Shown piece after piece: positions 19,773 through 27,909 of a stretch of DNA of 64,000 bases. The notes beneath the pieces are model-generated. The model did no database searches, was not told the DNA's origin, and saw only the letters and a list, made by a program, of their open reading frames with translations. Each line of letters opens with the position of its first letter. The stretch's first letter is position 1. The stretch covers positions 1 through 64,000 of the forward strand of contig NZ_JAJOMA010000013.1 of the NCBI RefSeq assembly GCF_021129235.1. The letters are read 5' to 3'. Made by a program: the position numbers and the translations under genes. This stretch comes from Kineosporia mesophila (GTDB lineage: Bacteria; Actinomycetota; Actinomycetes; Actinomycetales; Kineosporiaceae).

Positions 19773-21143
19773 CTACTTGTATTCCTGAGCGATTTCCTCG
19801 GCCTGCTTCTGGCCGTCGTCCAGCGCGTCCTTCACCGATCCCTTGCCGGCCAGCACCCCGCTGATCGACTGCGACACCTTGGTGCCCAGGTCGGCGAACT
19901 CGGGGATGGTGACGTACTGGATACCGACGGTCGGTCGGGGCTGCACACCCGGGTTGGTCGGGTCGGCGTGCTCGATCGACTCCAGGGTCAGCTGCCCGAA
20001 ATCACCGGAAGCTTCCTTGTACTCGGGGATCTCGTAGGTGCTGGCGCGCTTGCCGTTGGGGACCCGGGCCCAGCCCAGCTTCTCGCCGACGGTCTGCTCG
20101 TACTTCTTGCTGGTGGCCCACAGGGCGAACTTGGCGGCGTCGTCGGCGTGCTTGGTGGTCTTGGGCATGGCCCAGTTCCACGACCAGAGCCAGCCGCTGT
20201 ACTCGGTCTTGTTGACCGGGGCGTAGGCGTAACCGATCTTGCCCACGACCTTGCTGCTCGCCTCGTCCTCCAGCGAACCCGCCGCCGAGGTGGCGTCGTA
20301 CCACATGGCGACCTTGCCCTGGCTCAGGGCGTTCAGGCACTCGGTGAACCCGGCCTGGGCCGCGCCCGCCTCACCGTGCTCCTTGATCAGCTTGGTGTAG
20401 AAGTTGACCGCCTCGGTGAACTCCGGGGAGTTCACCTTCGCGTTCCAGTCCTTGTCGAACCAGGTGCCACCGAAAGTGTTCACCACGGTGGTCAGCGGTG
20501 CGAACATCTCGCCCCAGCCCGGAAGACCGCGCAGGCAGATGCCCTTCATGCCGGGCTCGGCGCCGTCCAGCTTCGCCGCCAGGTCGGCCACCTCGTTCCA
20601 GGTGGGCTTGGCCGGCATCTTCAGGTTCTTCTCCTTGAAGATGTCCTTGCGGTACATCAGGAAGGAGGATTCGCCGTAGAACGGCAGGGCGTAAAGCTTT
20701 CCGTCCTCACCGGTGAGGCTCTCGGCAACCGGCTTGAGCAGGTCGGCCGAGTCGTACTCGGTGTCCGCGTCGGCGTACGAGCTGAGTTCGTGCAGCCAGT
20801 CGTTCTTCTGCCACAACTGCGTCTCGTAGGCGCCGACGGTGGCCAGGTCGTACTGCCCGGCCTTGCTGGCGACGTCCTGCGTGACCTTGTCACGCAGCTC
20901 GTTCTCGGGCAGCACGGTGAAGTTCACCTTGATGCCCGTCTCCTTGGTGAAGGTGTCGGCGGTCAGATCCTGGATGTCGGTCATCTGCGGGTTGGCGACC
21001 ATCAGGACATTGATGGATCCGCCCTTCCCGTCACTGCCGGCTCCACCGCCACCACCGGCGCCTGAGCACGCGGTGGTGATGAGAACGGTGGCGACGGCCC
21101 CTGCCGTCACACCGATCCTCCAGTTGTTCTTCGTCCGGGTCAC
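19773..21143 (-). CDS. Extracellular solute-binding lipoprotein, sugar ABC importer
   Basis: The 456-residue protein has a signal peptide with lipobox-like ITTACSG, so it should be lipid-anchored outside the membrane. A Gly/Ser linker precedes a type 1 solute-binding fold of the CUT1 class (TFTKETGIKVNFTVLPENEL, later EFTEAVNFYTKLIKEHG and GKVAMWYDATS). The general pattern resembles sorbitol/mannitol-type binding proteins, but ligand is not provable. GTG 21143 follows a perfect AAGGAGG at 6 nt. The gene begins the importer operon and is preceded by a promoter with an overlapping inverted repeat. Confidence 0.9.
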   Translation of the reverse strand: MTRTKNNWRIGVTAGAVATVLITTACSGAGGGGGAGSDGKGGSINVLMVANPQMTDIQDLTADTFTKETGIKVNFTVLPENELRDKVTQDVASKAGQYDLATVGAYETQLWQKNDWLHELSSYADADTEYDSADLLKPVAESLTGEDGKLYALPFYGESSFLMYRKDIFKEKNLKMPAKPTWNEVADLAAKLDGAEPGMKGICLRGLPGWGEMFAPLTTVVNTFGGTWFDKDWNAKVNSPEFTEAVNFYTKLIKEHGEAGAAQAGFTECLNALSQGKVAMWYDATSAAGSLEDEASSKVVGKIGYAYAPVNKTEYSGWLWSWNWAMPKTTKHADDAAKFALWATSKKYEQTVGEKLGWARVPNGKRASTYEIPEYKEASGDFGQLTLESIEHADPTNPGVQPRPTVGIQYVTIPEFADLGTKVSQSISGVLAGKGSVKDALDDGQKQAEEIAQEYK

Positions 21144-21185
21144 GAATCCTCCTTGACTGTGCGGGACCATTCTGAGGCGAGAAGT

Positions 21186-21222
21186 TACGTATTAACTACT
21201 TATGGTGATGACAAGGTTGTCA
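21186..21222 (-). promoter_or_regulatory. Importer promoter with overlapping operator candidate
   Basis: On the reverse strand TTGTCA and TACGTA are separated by 17 nt, a good sigma-70-like spacing. The -35 hexamer lies inside the inverted repeat TGACAA-GG-TTGTCA (21209-21222), which could be an operator, for example for the neighbouring DeoR regulator. Confidence 0.45.
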
Positions 21223-21301
21223 GAACTAGGTGCAGTCGGGCCGTTGCTGATCGTGCGTCTTTCGGTTGTCGGATCCTTGCCTGCGGGGCGGCCGTGAGGT
21301 G

Positions 21302-22069
21302 TCACACCATCACCGCTTCCACGCCGATTGCACGCAGTCGCCGGATCTGACCCTCATTGGCCGAGCGGTCGGTGACGATAGTCGAGAAATCCCTCGCCTG
21401 TGCAAAGCGGTAGGACGAGTCGGACCCCAATTTCGACGAATCGGTGACCAGAAGGGTGCGCCGGCTGGCACTCACGGCCCGGGCCTTGATCGCCGCCACG
21501 GCGGCATCGGGGCAGGTCGCACCCCGTTCCAGAGTGAGCCCGTTCGTGCCCAGGACACTCAGGTCGAAGACGAAGTCCTCGAGCATGCGAAGCGCCCAGT
21601 GGTCGATGGTCCCGAGGGTTTTCCCGCGGACCCGGCCCCCGATGAGCACCACCGAGACCTGGTCGCGCGGAGCCATGACCAGAGCGATCGGCAGCGAGTT
21701 GGTGACCACCGTGAGGGGTCGTCGCGGGGTCAGGCGCTCGGCGACTGCCTGGGTGGTGGAACCTTCGTCGAGGTAAATGGATTCGGCGGTGCCGACCAGG
21801 CCGATGGCGTGGTCGGCGATGCGGCCCTTCTCGTCGGTGCGGGAGGTGTTGCGCAGGGCCAGGGTGCCCTCGAACCCGAGGCGTTCCACCGGGATCGCCC
21901 CGCCGTGCACGCGCCGCAACAGTCCTTCGGCCTCCAGAGCCGTCAGATCACGCCTGACCGTCTCCTTGGCCACTGTCAGCTCGCGTGCCACCTCCGCAAC
22001 ATCGATCCGTCCCGCTTGCCGTGCCTGATCGACCAGCCATCGCCGTCGTTCATAGGCATAGAGCTCCAT
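21302..22069 (-). CDS. DeoR/GlpR family transcriptional regulator
   Basis: The 255-residue protein has an N-terminal winged helix (AYERRRWLVDQARQAG, then VAEVARELTVAKETVRRDL) and a C-terminal sugar-phosphate-sensing domain (IYLDEGSTTQAVAERL, VVTNSLPIALVM, LGTNGLTLERG, LVTDSSKLG). DeoR proteins usually repress sugar uptake or catabolic genes until a phosphosugar binds. ATG 22069 was chosen for its upstream GGAGG. It lies directly upstream of, and co-directional with, the sugar importer, so it is the likely regulator of that operon. Confidence 0.92.
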   Translation of the reverse strand: MELYAYERRRWLVDQARQAGRIDVAEVARELTVAKETVRRDLTALEAEGLLRRVHGGAIPVERLGFEGTLALRNTSRTDEKGRIADHAIGLVGTAESIYLDEGSTTQAVAERLTPRRPLTVVTNSLPIALVMAPRDQVSVVLIGGRVRGKTLGTIDHWALRMLEDFVFDLSVLGTNGLTLERGATCPDAAVAAIKARAVSASRRTLLVTDSSKLGSDSSYRFAQARDFSTIVTDRSANEGQIRRLRAIGVEAVMV

Positions 22070-22160
22070 TGCCCGCCTCCGCCCGTCCGTGGCCGAACCG
22101 GCCCGGTGCATGTGTCTGTGATGTAAACCTCAGGCACAGGTTCTCCACAAGGGGTTGAGC

Positions 22161-22230
22161 TAAAACGGGCACCATCTTGGGCTAAACGGAAGCACTCGGG
22201 CGCCCGAACGGGTACCAAATGTCCGTTTTA
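22161..22230. promoter_or_regulatory. Repeated AAACGG boxes upstream of the DeoR gene
   Basis: TAAAACGG (22161-22168), TAAACGG (22183-22189) and the inverted CCGTTTTA (22223-22230) lie in an otherwise AT-richer stretch. The outer two form a perfect 8-bp inverted pair. They could be autoregulatory DeoR sites. Confidence 0.35.
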
Positions 22231-22318
22231 TTGAAGGGTTGCTAGGTGGGAACGGGGCTCGGTAACAGGGCCGTAAGTCTCTTCTGCCCCGGTCGGTGGA
22301 CTCCTCCGGCGCGCGGTC

Positions 22319-22807
22319 TCAGCTCGGGTCGAAGGCCGTCAGAAGATCGCGCAGCAGGTGCGCCAGCTGATCGTGGTCACTGTTCGTGAGCACCACGAGG
22401 ACCGAGCGCTCGACCTCGAGCAGGTCGGCCAGCGCGGCGTCGGTGACGGCCCGGCCGCTGCCCTCCAGCTGCACCATCACCCCGCGGCCGTCGGCCGGGT
22501 CGGGCAGCCGGCGCACCAGGCCCCGGCTCGCCAGCCGGTCGATGCGGTTGGTCATCGTGCCGCTGGTGACCATGGTCAGGGCGACGAGCTGGCCGGGGGA
22601 GAGACGGTACGGATCGCCGTCCCGCCGCAACGCCGAAAGCACGTCGAACTCCCAGGTTTCGAGATCGTGCCGGGCGAAGGCGGCCGAACGGGCCTTGTCC
22701 AGCAGGCGTGACAACCGGCTGACCCGCGAAAGCACCTCCAGCGGGGTGACATCCAGATCGGGTCGCTCGCGGTTCCAGGCGGCGACAATCCGGTCGACCT
22801 CATCCAC
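22319..22807 (-). CDS. MarR family transcriptional regulator
   Basis: The 162-residue protein has the MarR winged-helix pattern: a helical N-terminus, LETWEFDVLSALRRDG, then LSPGQLVALTMVTSGTMTNRIDRLASRGLVRRLPDPADGRG in overlapping pieces, where the recognition helix is followed by the wing with DxRG. MarR proteins repress efflux, detoxification or catabolic genes and respond to small phenolics or oxidants. GTG 22807 overlaps the end of the upstream TetR gene by 8 bases, so the two are co-transcribed. A two-regulator operon next to a desaturase suggests lipid-related control, which is inference. Confidence 0.9.
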   Translation of the reverse strand: MDEVDRIVAAWNRERPDLDVTPLEVLSRVSRLSRLLDKARSAAFARHDLETWEFDVLSALRRDGDPYRLSPGQLVALTMVTSGTMTNRIDRLASRGLVRRLPDPADGRGVMVQLEGSGRAVTDAALADLLEVERSVLVVLTNSDHDQLAHLLRDLLTAFDPS

Positions 22808-23501
22808 GGGGCTTTTCGACCTCCGGCTTCGTGGACCGGCGGGCGCGCAGCCGGGGCTTGGTCTCCAGCGCGGTCAGGCCGTTCCAGGCCAGGTTCACGA
22901 CATGGGCCGCCACCACGGCCTTCTCCGGCGTGCGGTGGTCGAGCCAGAACTGCCCGGTCATGGCGATCATGCCGACCAGCATCTGGGCGTACAGCGGCGC
23001 CATCTCCGGATCGAAGCCGCGGGACGCGAACTGCTCGCCCAGGATGTACTCGACATGACCGGCCACGTCGCTCAGCAGGCTGGCGAAGCCGCCCTCCTGC
23101 TTGGTGATCGGCGAGTCCCGCACCAGGATGCGGAAACCGTCGGTCTCGGTCTCGATGTAGGTGAGCAGGGTCATCGCGGCGATCTCGAGGACCTGCCGGG
23201 GTGGGTTCGGCTGGGTGAGGGCCTCGGTCATCGCCTCGAGCAACTTGCGGGTCTCCAGCTCCACCACGGCCGCGTAGAGCCCGTCCTTGCCGCCGAAGTG
23301 CTCGTACACCACCGGTTTGGAGACCCCCGCGGTGGCGGCGATCTCCTCGACGCTGGTGCCCTCGAAGCCCTTCTCGGCGAACAGCCGCCTCCCGATGGCC
23401 AGCAGTTGCTCACGCCGCTGGGCCCCGGTCATCCGGGCGCGGCCACCGGCCCGGGACGCGCGCGGACGGTCGGGCGTCGGGGAATGGTGGCCTGTACTCA
23501 C
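22800..23501 (-). CDS. TetR family transcriptional regulator
   Basis: The 233-residue protein has a basic N-terminal stretch and a classic TetR helix-turn-helix (RREQLLAIGRRLFAEKGFE, GTSVEEIAATAGVSKPVVYEHF). The all-helical ligand domain follows. This subgroup in actinobacteria is often linked to fatty-acid metabolism, and the gene lies next to an acyl desaturase on the same strand. The start is uncertain: GTG 23501 has CATGAT 6 nt upstream (possible leaderless -10); ATG 23432 would remove only the basic tail. Confidence 0.9.
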   Translation of the reverse strand: MSTGHHSPTPDRPRASRAGGRARMTGAQRREQLLAIGRRLFAEKGFEGTSVEEIAATAGVSKPVVYEHFGGKDGLYAAVVELETRKLLEAMTEALTQPNPPRQVLEIAAMTLLTYIETETDGFRILVRDSPITKQEGGFASLLSDVAGHVEYILGEQFASRGFDPEMAPLYAQMLVGMIAMTGQFWLDHRTPEKAVVAAHVVNLAWNGLTALETKPRLRARRSTKPEVEKPRG

Positions 23502-23572
23502 CGGGCTATCATGCCCAACTCGCGCGATCGGTGTGGAAGTCGCCCGGCCGGGCCCGAACCACCCCGGCTCTG

Positions 23573-24691
23573 CTACGCGCGCCGCGACGCTAGGCGCGTG
23601 GTGTCCGGCCAGCGCACCTGGGTCGCCCAGCCGAACTTCTCGAAGAACCAGATCACCCGGGCACTGGAGTCGATCTGGCCCCGCAGCACACCGTGCCGGG
23701 CGCAGGTCGGGTCGGCGTGGTGCAGGTTGTGCCAGGACTCCCCGAACGACAGCAGGGCCAGCCACCAGACGTTGCCCGAGCGGTCGCGGCTCTTGAAGGG
23801 GCGCTCTCCCAGGGCGTGACAGATCGAGTTGATCGACCAGGTGACGTGGTGCAGTAGTCCCACCCGCACCAGCGATCCCCAGAAGAAGGCCGTGGCCGCT
23901 CCCTGCCCGGTGCCGGTGATGGCGAACCCGAGCAGCGCGGGCAGGCCCAGCGAGAGGATCACCAGCGGGCCGAACGCCCGGGACACGAGCATCACGCCGC
24001 GATCGCGCAGCAGGTCGGGGGCGTAACGCTTGGGGTTGGTGTTCTCCGGGTCGAACAGCCAGCCCATGTGGGCGTACCAGAGGCCCTTCATCAGGGCGGG
24101 CACGGTCTCGCCGTAACGCCAGGGGGAGTGCGGGTCGCCCTCGCGGTCGCTGAAGGCGTGGTGCCGCCGGTGGTCGGAGACCCAGCGCAGTACCGGGCCC
24201 TCGACCGCCAGGGAGCCGGCCACGGCCAGCGCGATGGTCAGCGGGCGGTTGGCGCGGAACGAGCCGTGGGTGAAGAACCGGTGGAAGCCGACCGTGATGC
24301 CCAGCCCGGAGATCAGGTAGAGGACCAGGGCGATCACCAGGTCGTGCCAGTTCAGCAGGCGCCCCCAGGCCATCGGGATCGCCGCGACCAGCGCCACGAA
24401 CGGCACCGCGATGAACAGGAACAGTGCGGTCTGCTCGCCCCGGCGCTTCGGGTTGGGGTCGACATGCGGTTCGCCCCGGGGGGCCTGAGCCGGCCGGCTG
24501 GTGCGGGTGGTCACCTGGGTGGTGCTTGAGGACGAGGTGACTGGCGGCGTTGTCTTTGAGGACGAGGCGCCTGGGGGCTTGGTGTCTGGGGACGAGGTGT
24601 CTGGGGACGAGGTGTCTGGGGACGTCGTCCCGGTGGGCGTCCCACTCGTGGGCGCCGGGGGGACGGGCGCTGCGGCTGCCGGTGAACTCAC
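23573..24691 (-). CDS. Membrane acyl-CoA (delta-9 type) fatty acid desaturase
   Basis: The 372-residue membrane enzyme introduces a double bond into acyl chains using a di-iron centre. The three histidine boxes are present: HRFFTH (HxxxxH), HRRHH and HNLHH. Membrane segments flank the first box and lie again around residues 225-270. The first 75 residues are an unusual Ser/Thr/Pro-rich tail containing repeats of SPDTS, encoded by a 15-bp tandem repeat. GTG 24691 follows GAGGGG at 8 nt. Co-orientation with the TetR/MarR pair suggests regulation by one of them. Confidence 0.92.
   Translation of the reverse strand: MSSPAAAAPVPPAPTSGTPTGTTSPDTSSPDTSSPDTKPPGASSSKTTPPVTSSSSTTQVTTRTSRPAQAPRGEPHVDPNPKRRGEQTALFLFIAVPFVALVAAIPMAWGRLLNWHDLVIALVLYLISGLGITVGFHRFFTHGSFRANRPLTIALAVAGSLAVEGPVLRWVSDHRRHHAFSDREGDPHSPWRYGETVPALMKGLWYAHMGWLFDPENTNPKRYAPDLLRDRGVMLVSRAFGPLVILSLGLPALLGFAITGTGQGAATAFFWGSLVRVGLLHHVTWSINSICHALGERPFKSRDRSGNVWWLALLSFGESWHNLHHADPTCARHGVLRGQIDSSARVIWFFEKFGWATQVRWPDTTRLASRRA
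24581..24625. repeat. 15-bp tandem repeat in the desaturase N-terminus
   Basis: Three copies of GGTGTCTGGGGACGA follow head to tail within the coding region. On the coding strand they give repeated Ser-Pro-Asp-Thr units. Copy number may vary between strains. Confidence 0.8.
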
Positions 24692-25067
24692 GGGGATTCC
24701 CCTCTTCTGGGTCGTGCCGCCAGATCACGGGCCGGACGCTGCTCGCCCGGGGGCCGTGTCTGCCGGACTGTGCCGGCCCAAACCCTGCTGGCCGTCGATC
24801 CTGCTGACCGATCCTGGCTAATCCTGATCGGGACCGCACTGACCTGCGACGGGCAACCTACGGTCCGTAACCTACGAAAGCGTAACCCGGGAATCCGGGG
24901 CCTGGGCAGAGGGTATGGAAGGAAGTTCCGGAGTGTTCGGCCCCCGGTCCTCCAGACAACGATTCGGGCAATTCCGGGGGCGCGAGGGGCACCGATGCGA
25001 CGAAGGAGCCCCGGAGTTGGCAGACTGGCCCCCGGTCCTCGTGGGCGCCGAGCCCGGCGAGCGACCT
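24692..25067. promoter_or_regulatory. Gene-free region with CGTAAC/CCTACG motif cluster
   Basis: No gene is seen over about 375 bp. At 24855-24887 the words AACCTACG (twice), TACGG-T-CCGTA and CGTAAC overlap to form several short inverted repeats. On the reverse strand these read GTAGGTT, which also fits a TANNNT -10. This is the best candidate for the desaturase promoter and a TetR operator. Confidence 0.4.
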
Positions 25068-25139
25068 TCCCCCCTGGTGTAACGGCAGCACACAGGCCTT
25101 TGGAGCCTTGAGGTACCTGTTCGAATCAGGTGGGGGGAG
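25068..25139 (+). tRNA. tRNA-Gln (anticodon TTG)
   Basis: A 72-nt cloverleaf can be drawn: acceptor TCCCCCC/GGGGGGA with discriminator G, D-arm GTGTAACGGCAGCAC, anticodon loop CTTTGGA with TTG at 25100-25102, T-arm ACCTG-TTCGAAT-CAGGT. The outermost anticodon-stem pair (C27-T43) is mismatched. CCA is not encoded. Its position just before glmU is common in actinobacteria. Confidence 0.93.
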
Positions 25140-25173
25140 CTTCTGGCATTCGCGTTCTGGAGGGTGTTCGTCC

Positions 25174-26625
25174 GTGAGTACACAGCAGCCGGCAGCGGTC
25201 GTGGTCCTGGCCGCCGGTGAGGGCAAGCGGATGCGCTCGCGTACTCCCAAGGTGCTGCACCGCATCGGCGGGCGCTCGCTCGTCGGGCACGCGCTGGCCG
25301 CGGCCTGGAGCCTGCAGCCGGAGCATCTCGTGGTCGTGGTGCGGCACCAGCGCGAGCAGGTCGCCGGGCACGTGGCGCAGATCGCCCCGGCCGCTGTGAT
25401 CGCCGACCAGGACGAGGTGCCCGGCACCGGCAGTGCCGTCGCCGCCGGGCTGCGCGCGCTGAGCGGGGTCGACGGCGTGGTCGTCGTCACCTACGCCGAC
25501 GTGCCCCTGCTCTCCGGCGAGACGCTGGCCGCCCTGGTCGAGGCCCACCGGGCCGAGCAGGCCGCCGTGACCGTGCTGACCGCCGAGGTCGGCGACCCGA
25601 CCGGTTACGGCCGGGTGCTGCGTGACGCCTCCGGTGCGGTCACCGGCATCGTCGAGCAGCGCGACGCCACGCCCGGGCAGGCCGCGATCCGGGAGATCAA
25701 CTCCGGCATCTACGCCTTCGACGCCAAGGTGCTGGCCGACGCGCTCGGCCGGATCGGCTCGGACAACGATCAGAACGAGATGTACCTGACCGACGTGCTG
25801 GGCATCGCCCACGCCGACGGCCTCCGGGTGCGCGCCGTCGCCACCCACGACCTCTGGCAGGTCGAGGGCGTCAACGACCGCGTCCAGCTCGCCACCCTCG
25901 GCGCCGAGCTGAACCGCCGCCTGCTGATCGGTCACATGCGCGGCGGCGTCACCGTGGTCGACCCGGTCACCACCTGGGTGGACGTCGACGTGCACCTGGC
26001 CGCCGACGTCACCCTGCTGCCCGGCACCCAGCTGCACGCCGGCACCACGGTCGCGACCGGAGCCACCGTCGGTCCCGACACCACGCTCTCCAACTGCTCG
26101 GTCGGCGAAGGTGCGTCCGTCGTCCGTACGCACGGCACCGGCGCGAGGATCGAGGCCGGCGCCGGGGTCGGCCCGTTCAGCTACCTGCGCCCGGGCACCG
26201 TGCTCGGCCCGGACGGCAAGATCGGCGCCTTCGTCGAGACCAAGAACACCACGATCGGCGCGGGTGCCAAGGTGCCCCACCTGACCTACGCCGGCGACGC
26301 CACGATCGGTGAGGGCGCCAACATCGGCGCCGCGACGATCTTCGCCAACTACGACGGCGTGAAGAAGCACCACACCACCGTCGGCGCCCACGTCCGCATC
26401 GGCAGCGACACCACCCTTGTCGCCCCGGTGACGGTCGGAGACGGCGCCTACACCGCCGCCGGCTCGTCCATCACCGAAGACGTACCTCCCGGCGCCCTCG
26501 CGGTGGCCCGCGGCCGCCAGCACAACAGCGAGGGCTGGGTCGCCCGCCGCCGGGCCGGCACCCCCTCGGCCCGGGCCGCCGAAGCCGCCCTGACCCCCGA
26601 CCTCGAAACCCCCACCGCCGAGTAA
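25174..26625 (+). CDS. glmU: Bifunctional GlcN-1-P acetyltransferase / GlcNAc-1-P uridylyltransferase
   Basis: GlmU makes UDP-GlcNAc for peptidoglycan and other glycans. The 483-residue protein has the N-terminal pyrophosphorylase motif LAAGEGKRMRSRTPKVLH, the YADVPLL segment with a metal Asp, NSGIYAF, and a C-terminal left-handed beta helix of hexapeptide repeats (residues about 255-455), including YLRPGT and ETKN. A short disordered tail ends the protein. GTG 25174 follows GGAGGG. The gene is 34 bp from tRNA-Gln. UDP-GlcNAc would also feed the polysaccharide locus downstream. Confidence 0.96.
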   Translation: MSTQQPAAVVVLAAGEGKRMRSRTPKVLHRIGGRSLVGHALAAAWSLQPEHLVVVVRHQREQVAGHVAQIAPAAVIADQDEVPGTGSAVAAGLRALSGVDGVVVVTYADVPLLSGETLAALVEAHRAEQAAVTVLTAEVGDPTGYGRVLRDASGAVTGIVEQRDATPGQAAIREINSGIYAFDAKVLADALGRIGSDNDQNEMYLTDVLGIAHADGLRVRAVATHDLWQVEGVNDRVQLATLGAELNRRLLIGHMRGGVTVVDPVTTWVDVDVHLAADVTLLPGTQLHAGTTVATGATVGPDTTLSNCSVGEGASVVRTHGTGARIEAGAGVGPFSYLRPGTVLGPDGKIGAFVETKNTTIGAGAKVPHLTYAGDATIGEGANIGAATIFANYDGVKKHHTTVGAHVRIGSDTTLVAPVTVGDGAYTAAGSSITEDVPPGALAVARGRQHNSEGWVARRRAGTPSARAAEAALTPDLETPTAE

Positions 26626-27065
26626 CCCACCGGGCTCGGCCCCGTCATGGTGCGCGCCCGTACCGCAACCCCGTGTTCGTGATCAGGCAAAGCGCCCCCG
26701 GCGTTCTGGAACTCTCAGCGCGACAGTCCGGGAACTCCGGTGATACTTCGCCTGATCACGGAGGGTTGTAGAGAGCATTGGTGGGGCTTCGCCCGGATTC
26801 CGGGGCCGGCGGATTGCAAGATCGTCAAGAAAGAGGAGGTGGGGTCAGGTGTACGGGCGAATCTGGGCCCCGGCCGGTCATGTACAGTGGTCCGGTTACC
26901 TCGGCGAGGGTTGCAGCCAACATCAAGCGCAACCGTGATCGACGCGGACATCACTACGTGCATGGCGCGCCTGTGACTCCGCCGGGTGTGCCGCCACTCA
27001 TATCGTTTTAGGCAGTCTGATTCTGTGCGCGACCTCGGTCGCGCCCGTGATTGAGGAGATCTGTT
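26626..27065 (+). promoter_or_regulatory. 440-bp region: repeat C and the rplY leader; no prs gene
   Basis: After glmU comes palindromic repeat C (26678-26760). Further on, TACAGT at about 26884 is a plausible -10 box, giving an rplY leader of about 180 nt. This ends in a perfect hairpin GCGCGACC-TC-GGTCGCGC (27027-27044) 8 nt before the GAGGAG site. No coding frame is convincing, and the ribose-phosphate pyrophosphokinase gene usual here is missing. Confidence 0.5.
26678..26760. repeat. Palindromic repeat C (83 bp, degenerate)
   Basis: It has the same length as repeats A and F. Outer arms CGTGATCAGGCAAAG and CTTCGCCTGATCACG pair with one mismatch. The interior still shows traces of the TTCTAGAAC modules (GTTCTGGAAC, GGGAACTCC). 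It begins 53 bp after the glmU stop. Confidence 0.8.
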
Positions 27066-27671
27066 GTGTCCGAGGTAAAGCTCAGCGCTACGCCGCGTAA
27101 CGACTTCGGCAAGGGCGCTGCGCGTCGGCTGCGCCGCGACCACCAGGTGCCGGCCGTGCTCTACGGGCACGGTACCGACCCGGTTCACGTCGCCCTGCCC
27201 GGGCACGCGACGATGCTGGCGCTCAAAGGCAATGCCAACGCTCTGCTCACCATCGACATCGAGGGCGACAGCCAGCTGGCGCTCCCGAAGGATGTTCAGC
27301 GTCACCCGCTGAAGAACACCATCGAGCACGTCGACCTGATCATCGTCCGCCGGGGCGAGAAGGTCACCGTCGACGTTCCCCTCCACTTCACCGGTGAGCC
27401 GGCGCCGGGAGGTCGCGCGCAGGTCGAGCTCACCTCGCTGAGTGTCGAGGCCGAAGCCACCTCGATCCCCGACGGTGTCGAGTTCAGCATCGAGGATGCC
27501 GAGGTCGGTACCCAGATTCACGCCGGCCAGATCACGCTGCCCGAGGGTTCGGCCCTCATCGGTGACCCCGAGGCCATCGCCGTCATCATCTCGGACGCCA
27601 CCCTCGCGGTCGGCACCGAGGCGGAAGCGGCCGAGGCCGAGGCAGTCGAGGCGGCTGCCGCCGAGGCCTGA
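27066..27671 (+). CDS. rplY: 50S ribosomal protein L25, Ctc form
   Basis: L25 binds loop E of 5S rRNA in the large subunit. The 201-residue product is the long Ctc/TL5 form: an N-terminal 5S-binding domain (about 1-95, SEVKLSATPRNDFGKGAARR, then PAVLYGHG) and a C-terminal beta domain (about 96-180), with an acidic Ala/Glu-rich tail. GTG 27066 follows GAGGAG at 7 nt. A hairpin just upstream of this site could be a translational control element. A strong terminator follows. Confidence 0.95.
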   Translation: MSEVKLSATPRNDFGKGAARRLRRDHQVPAVLYGHGTDPVHVALPGHATMLALKGNANALLTIDIEGDSQLALPKDVQRHPLKNTIEHVDLIIVRRGEKVTVDVPLHFTGEPAPGGRAQVELTSLSVEAEATSIPDGVEFSIEDAEVGTQIHAGQITLPEGSALIGDPEAIAVIISDATLAVGTEAEAAEAEAVEAAAAEA

Positions 27672-27701
27672 TCCTCGGCACGCGGTCTCGTCAGTAGCGG
27701 C

Positions 27702-27738
27702 CACAGGGCCGGCACCCATTCTGGGTGCCGGCCCTGTG
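27702..27738 (+). terminator. Terminator after rplY
   Basis: A perfect 16-bp stem (CACAGGGCCGGCACCC with its inverse) closes a 5-nt loop ATTCT. It lies 30 bp after the rplY stop. Confidence 0.88.
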
Positions 27739-27909
27739 TCGTGTCTGCCCCCGGGCAAGGAGCTGCCGTGACCGGACCCGAGGTCATGCTCGGAGAGCGG
27801 TGAGCGGACCGGAAGCCCGTCCGGGCCCTTGCTGTGCACTCTGAAACCCCTGAATTCTTCCGCGCGTCCACATCGGTCTGACCCAGCTACCCACGTAACC
27901 GGAGCCGTG

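Noticed and set aside
19773-23501. Reading the sugar importer and the MarR/TetR genes as one long operon
   Set aside because: A 249-bp gap with its own repeated boxes separates MarR from DeoR, and the importer has its own promoter.
24722-24729. Further repeat-family end (GATCACGG upstream of the desaturase)
   Set aside because: Only 8 bases match and no arm is present, which is expected by chance.
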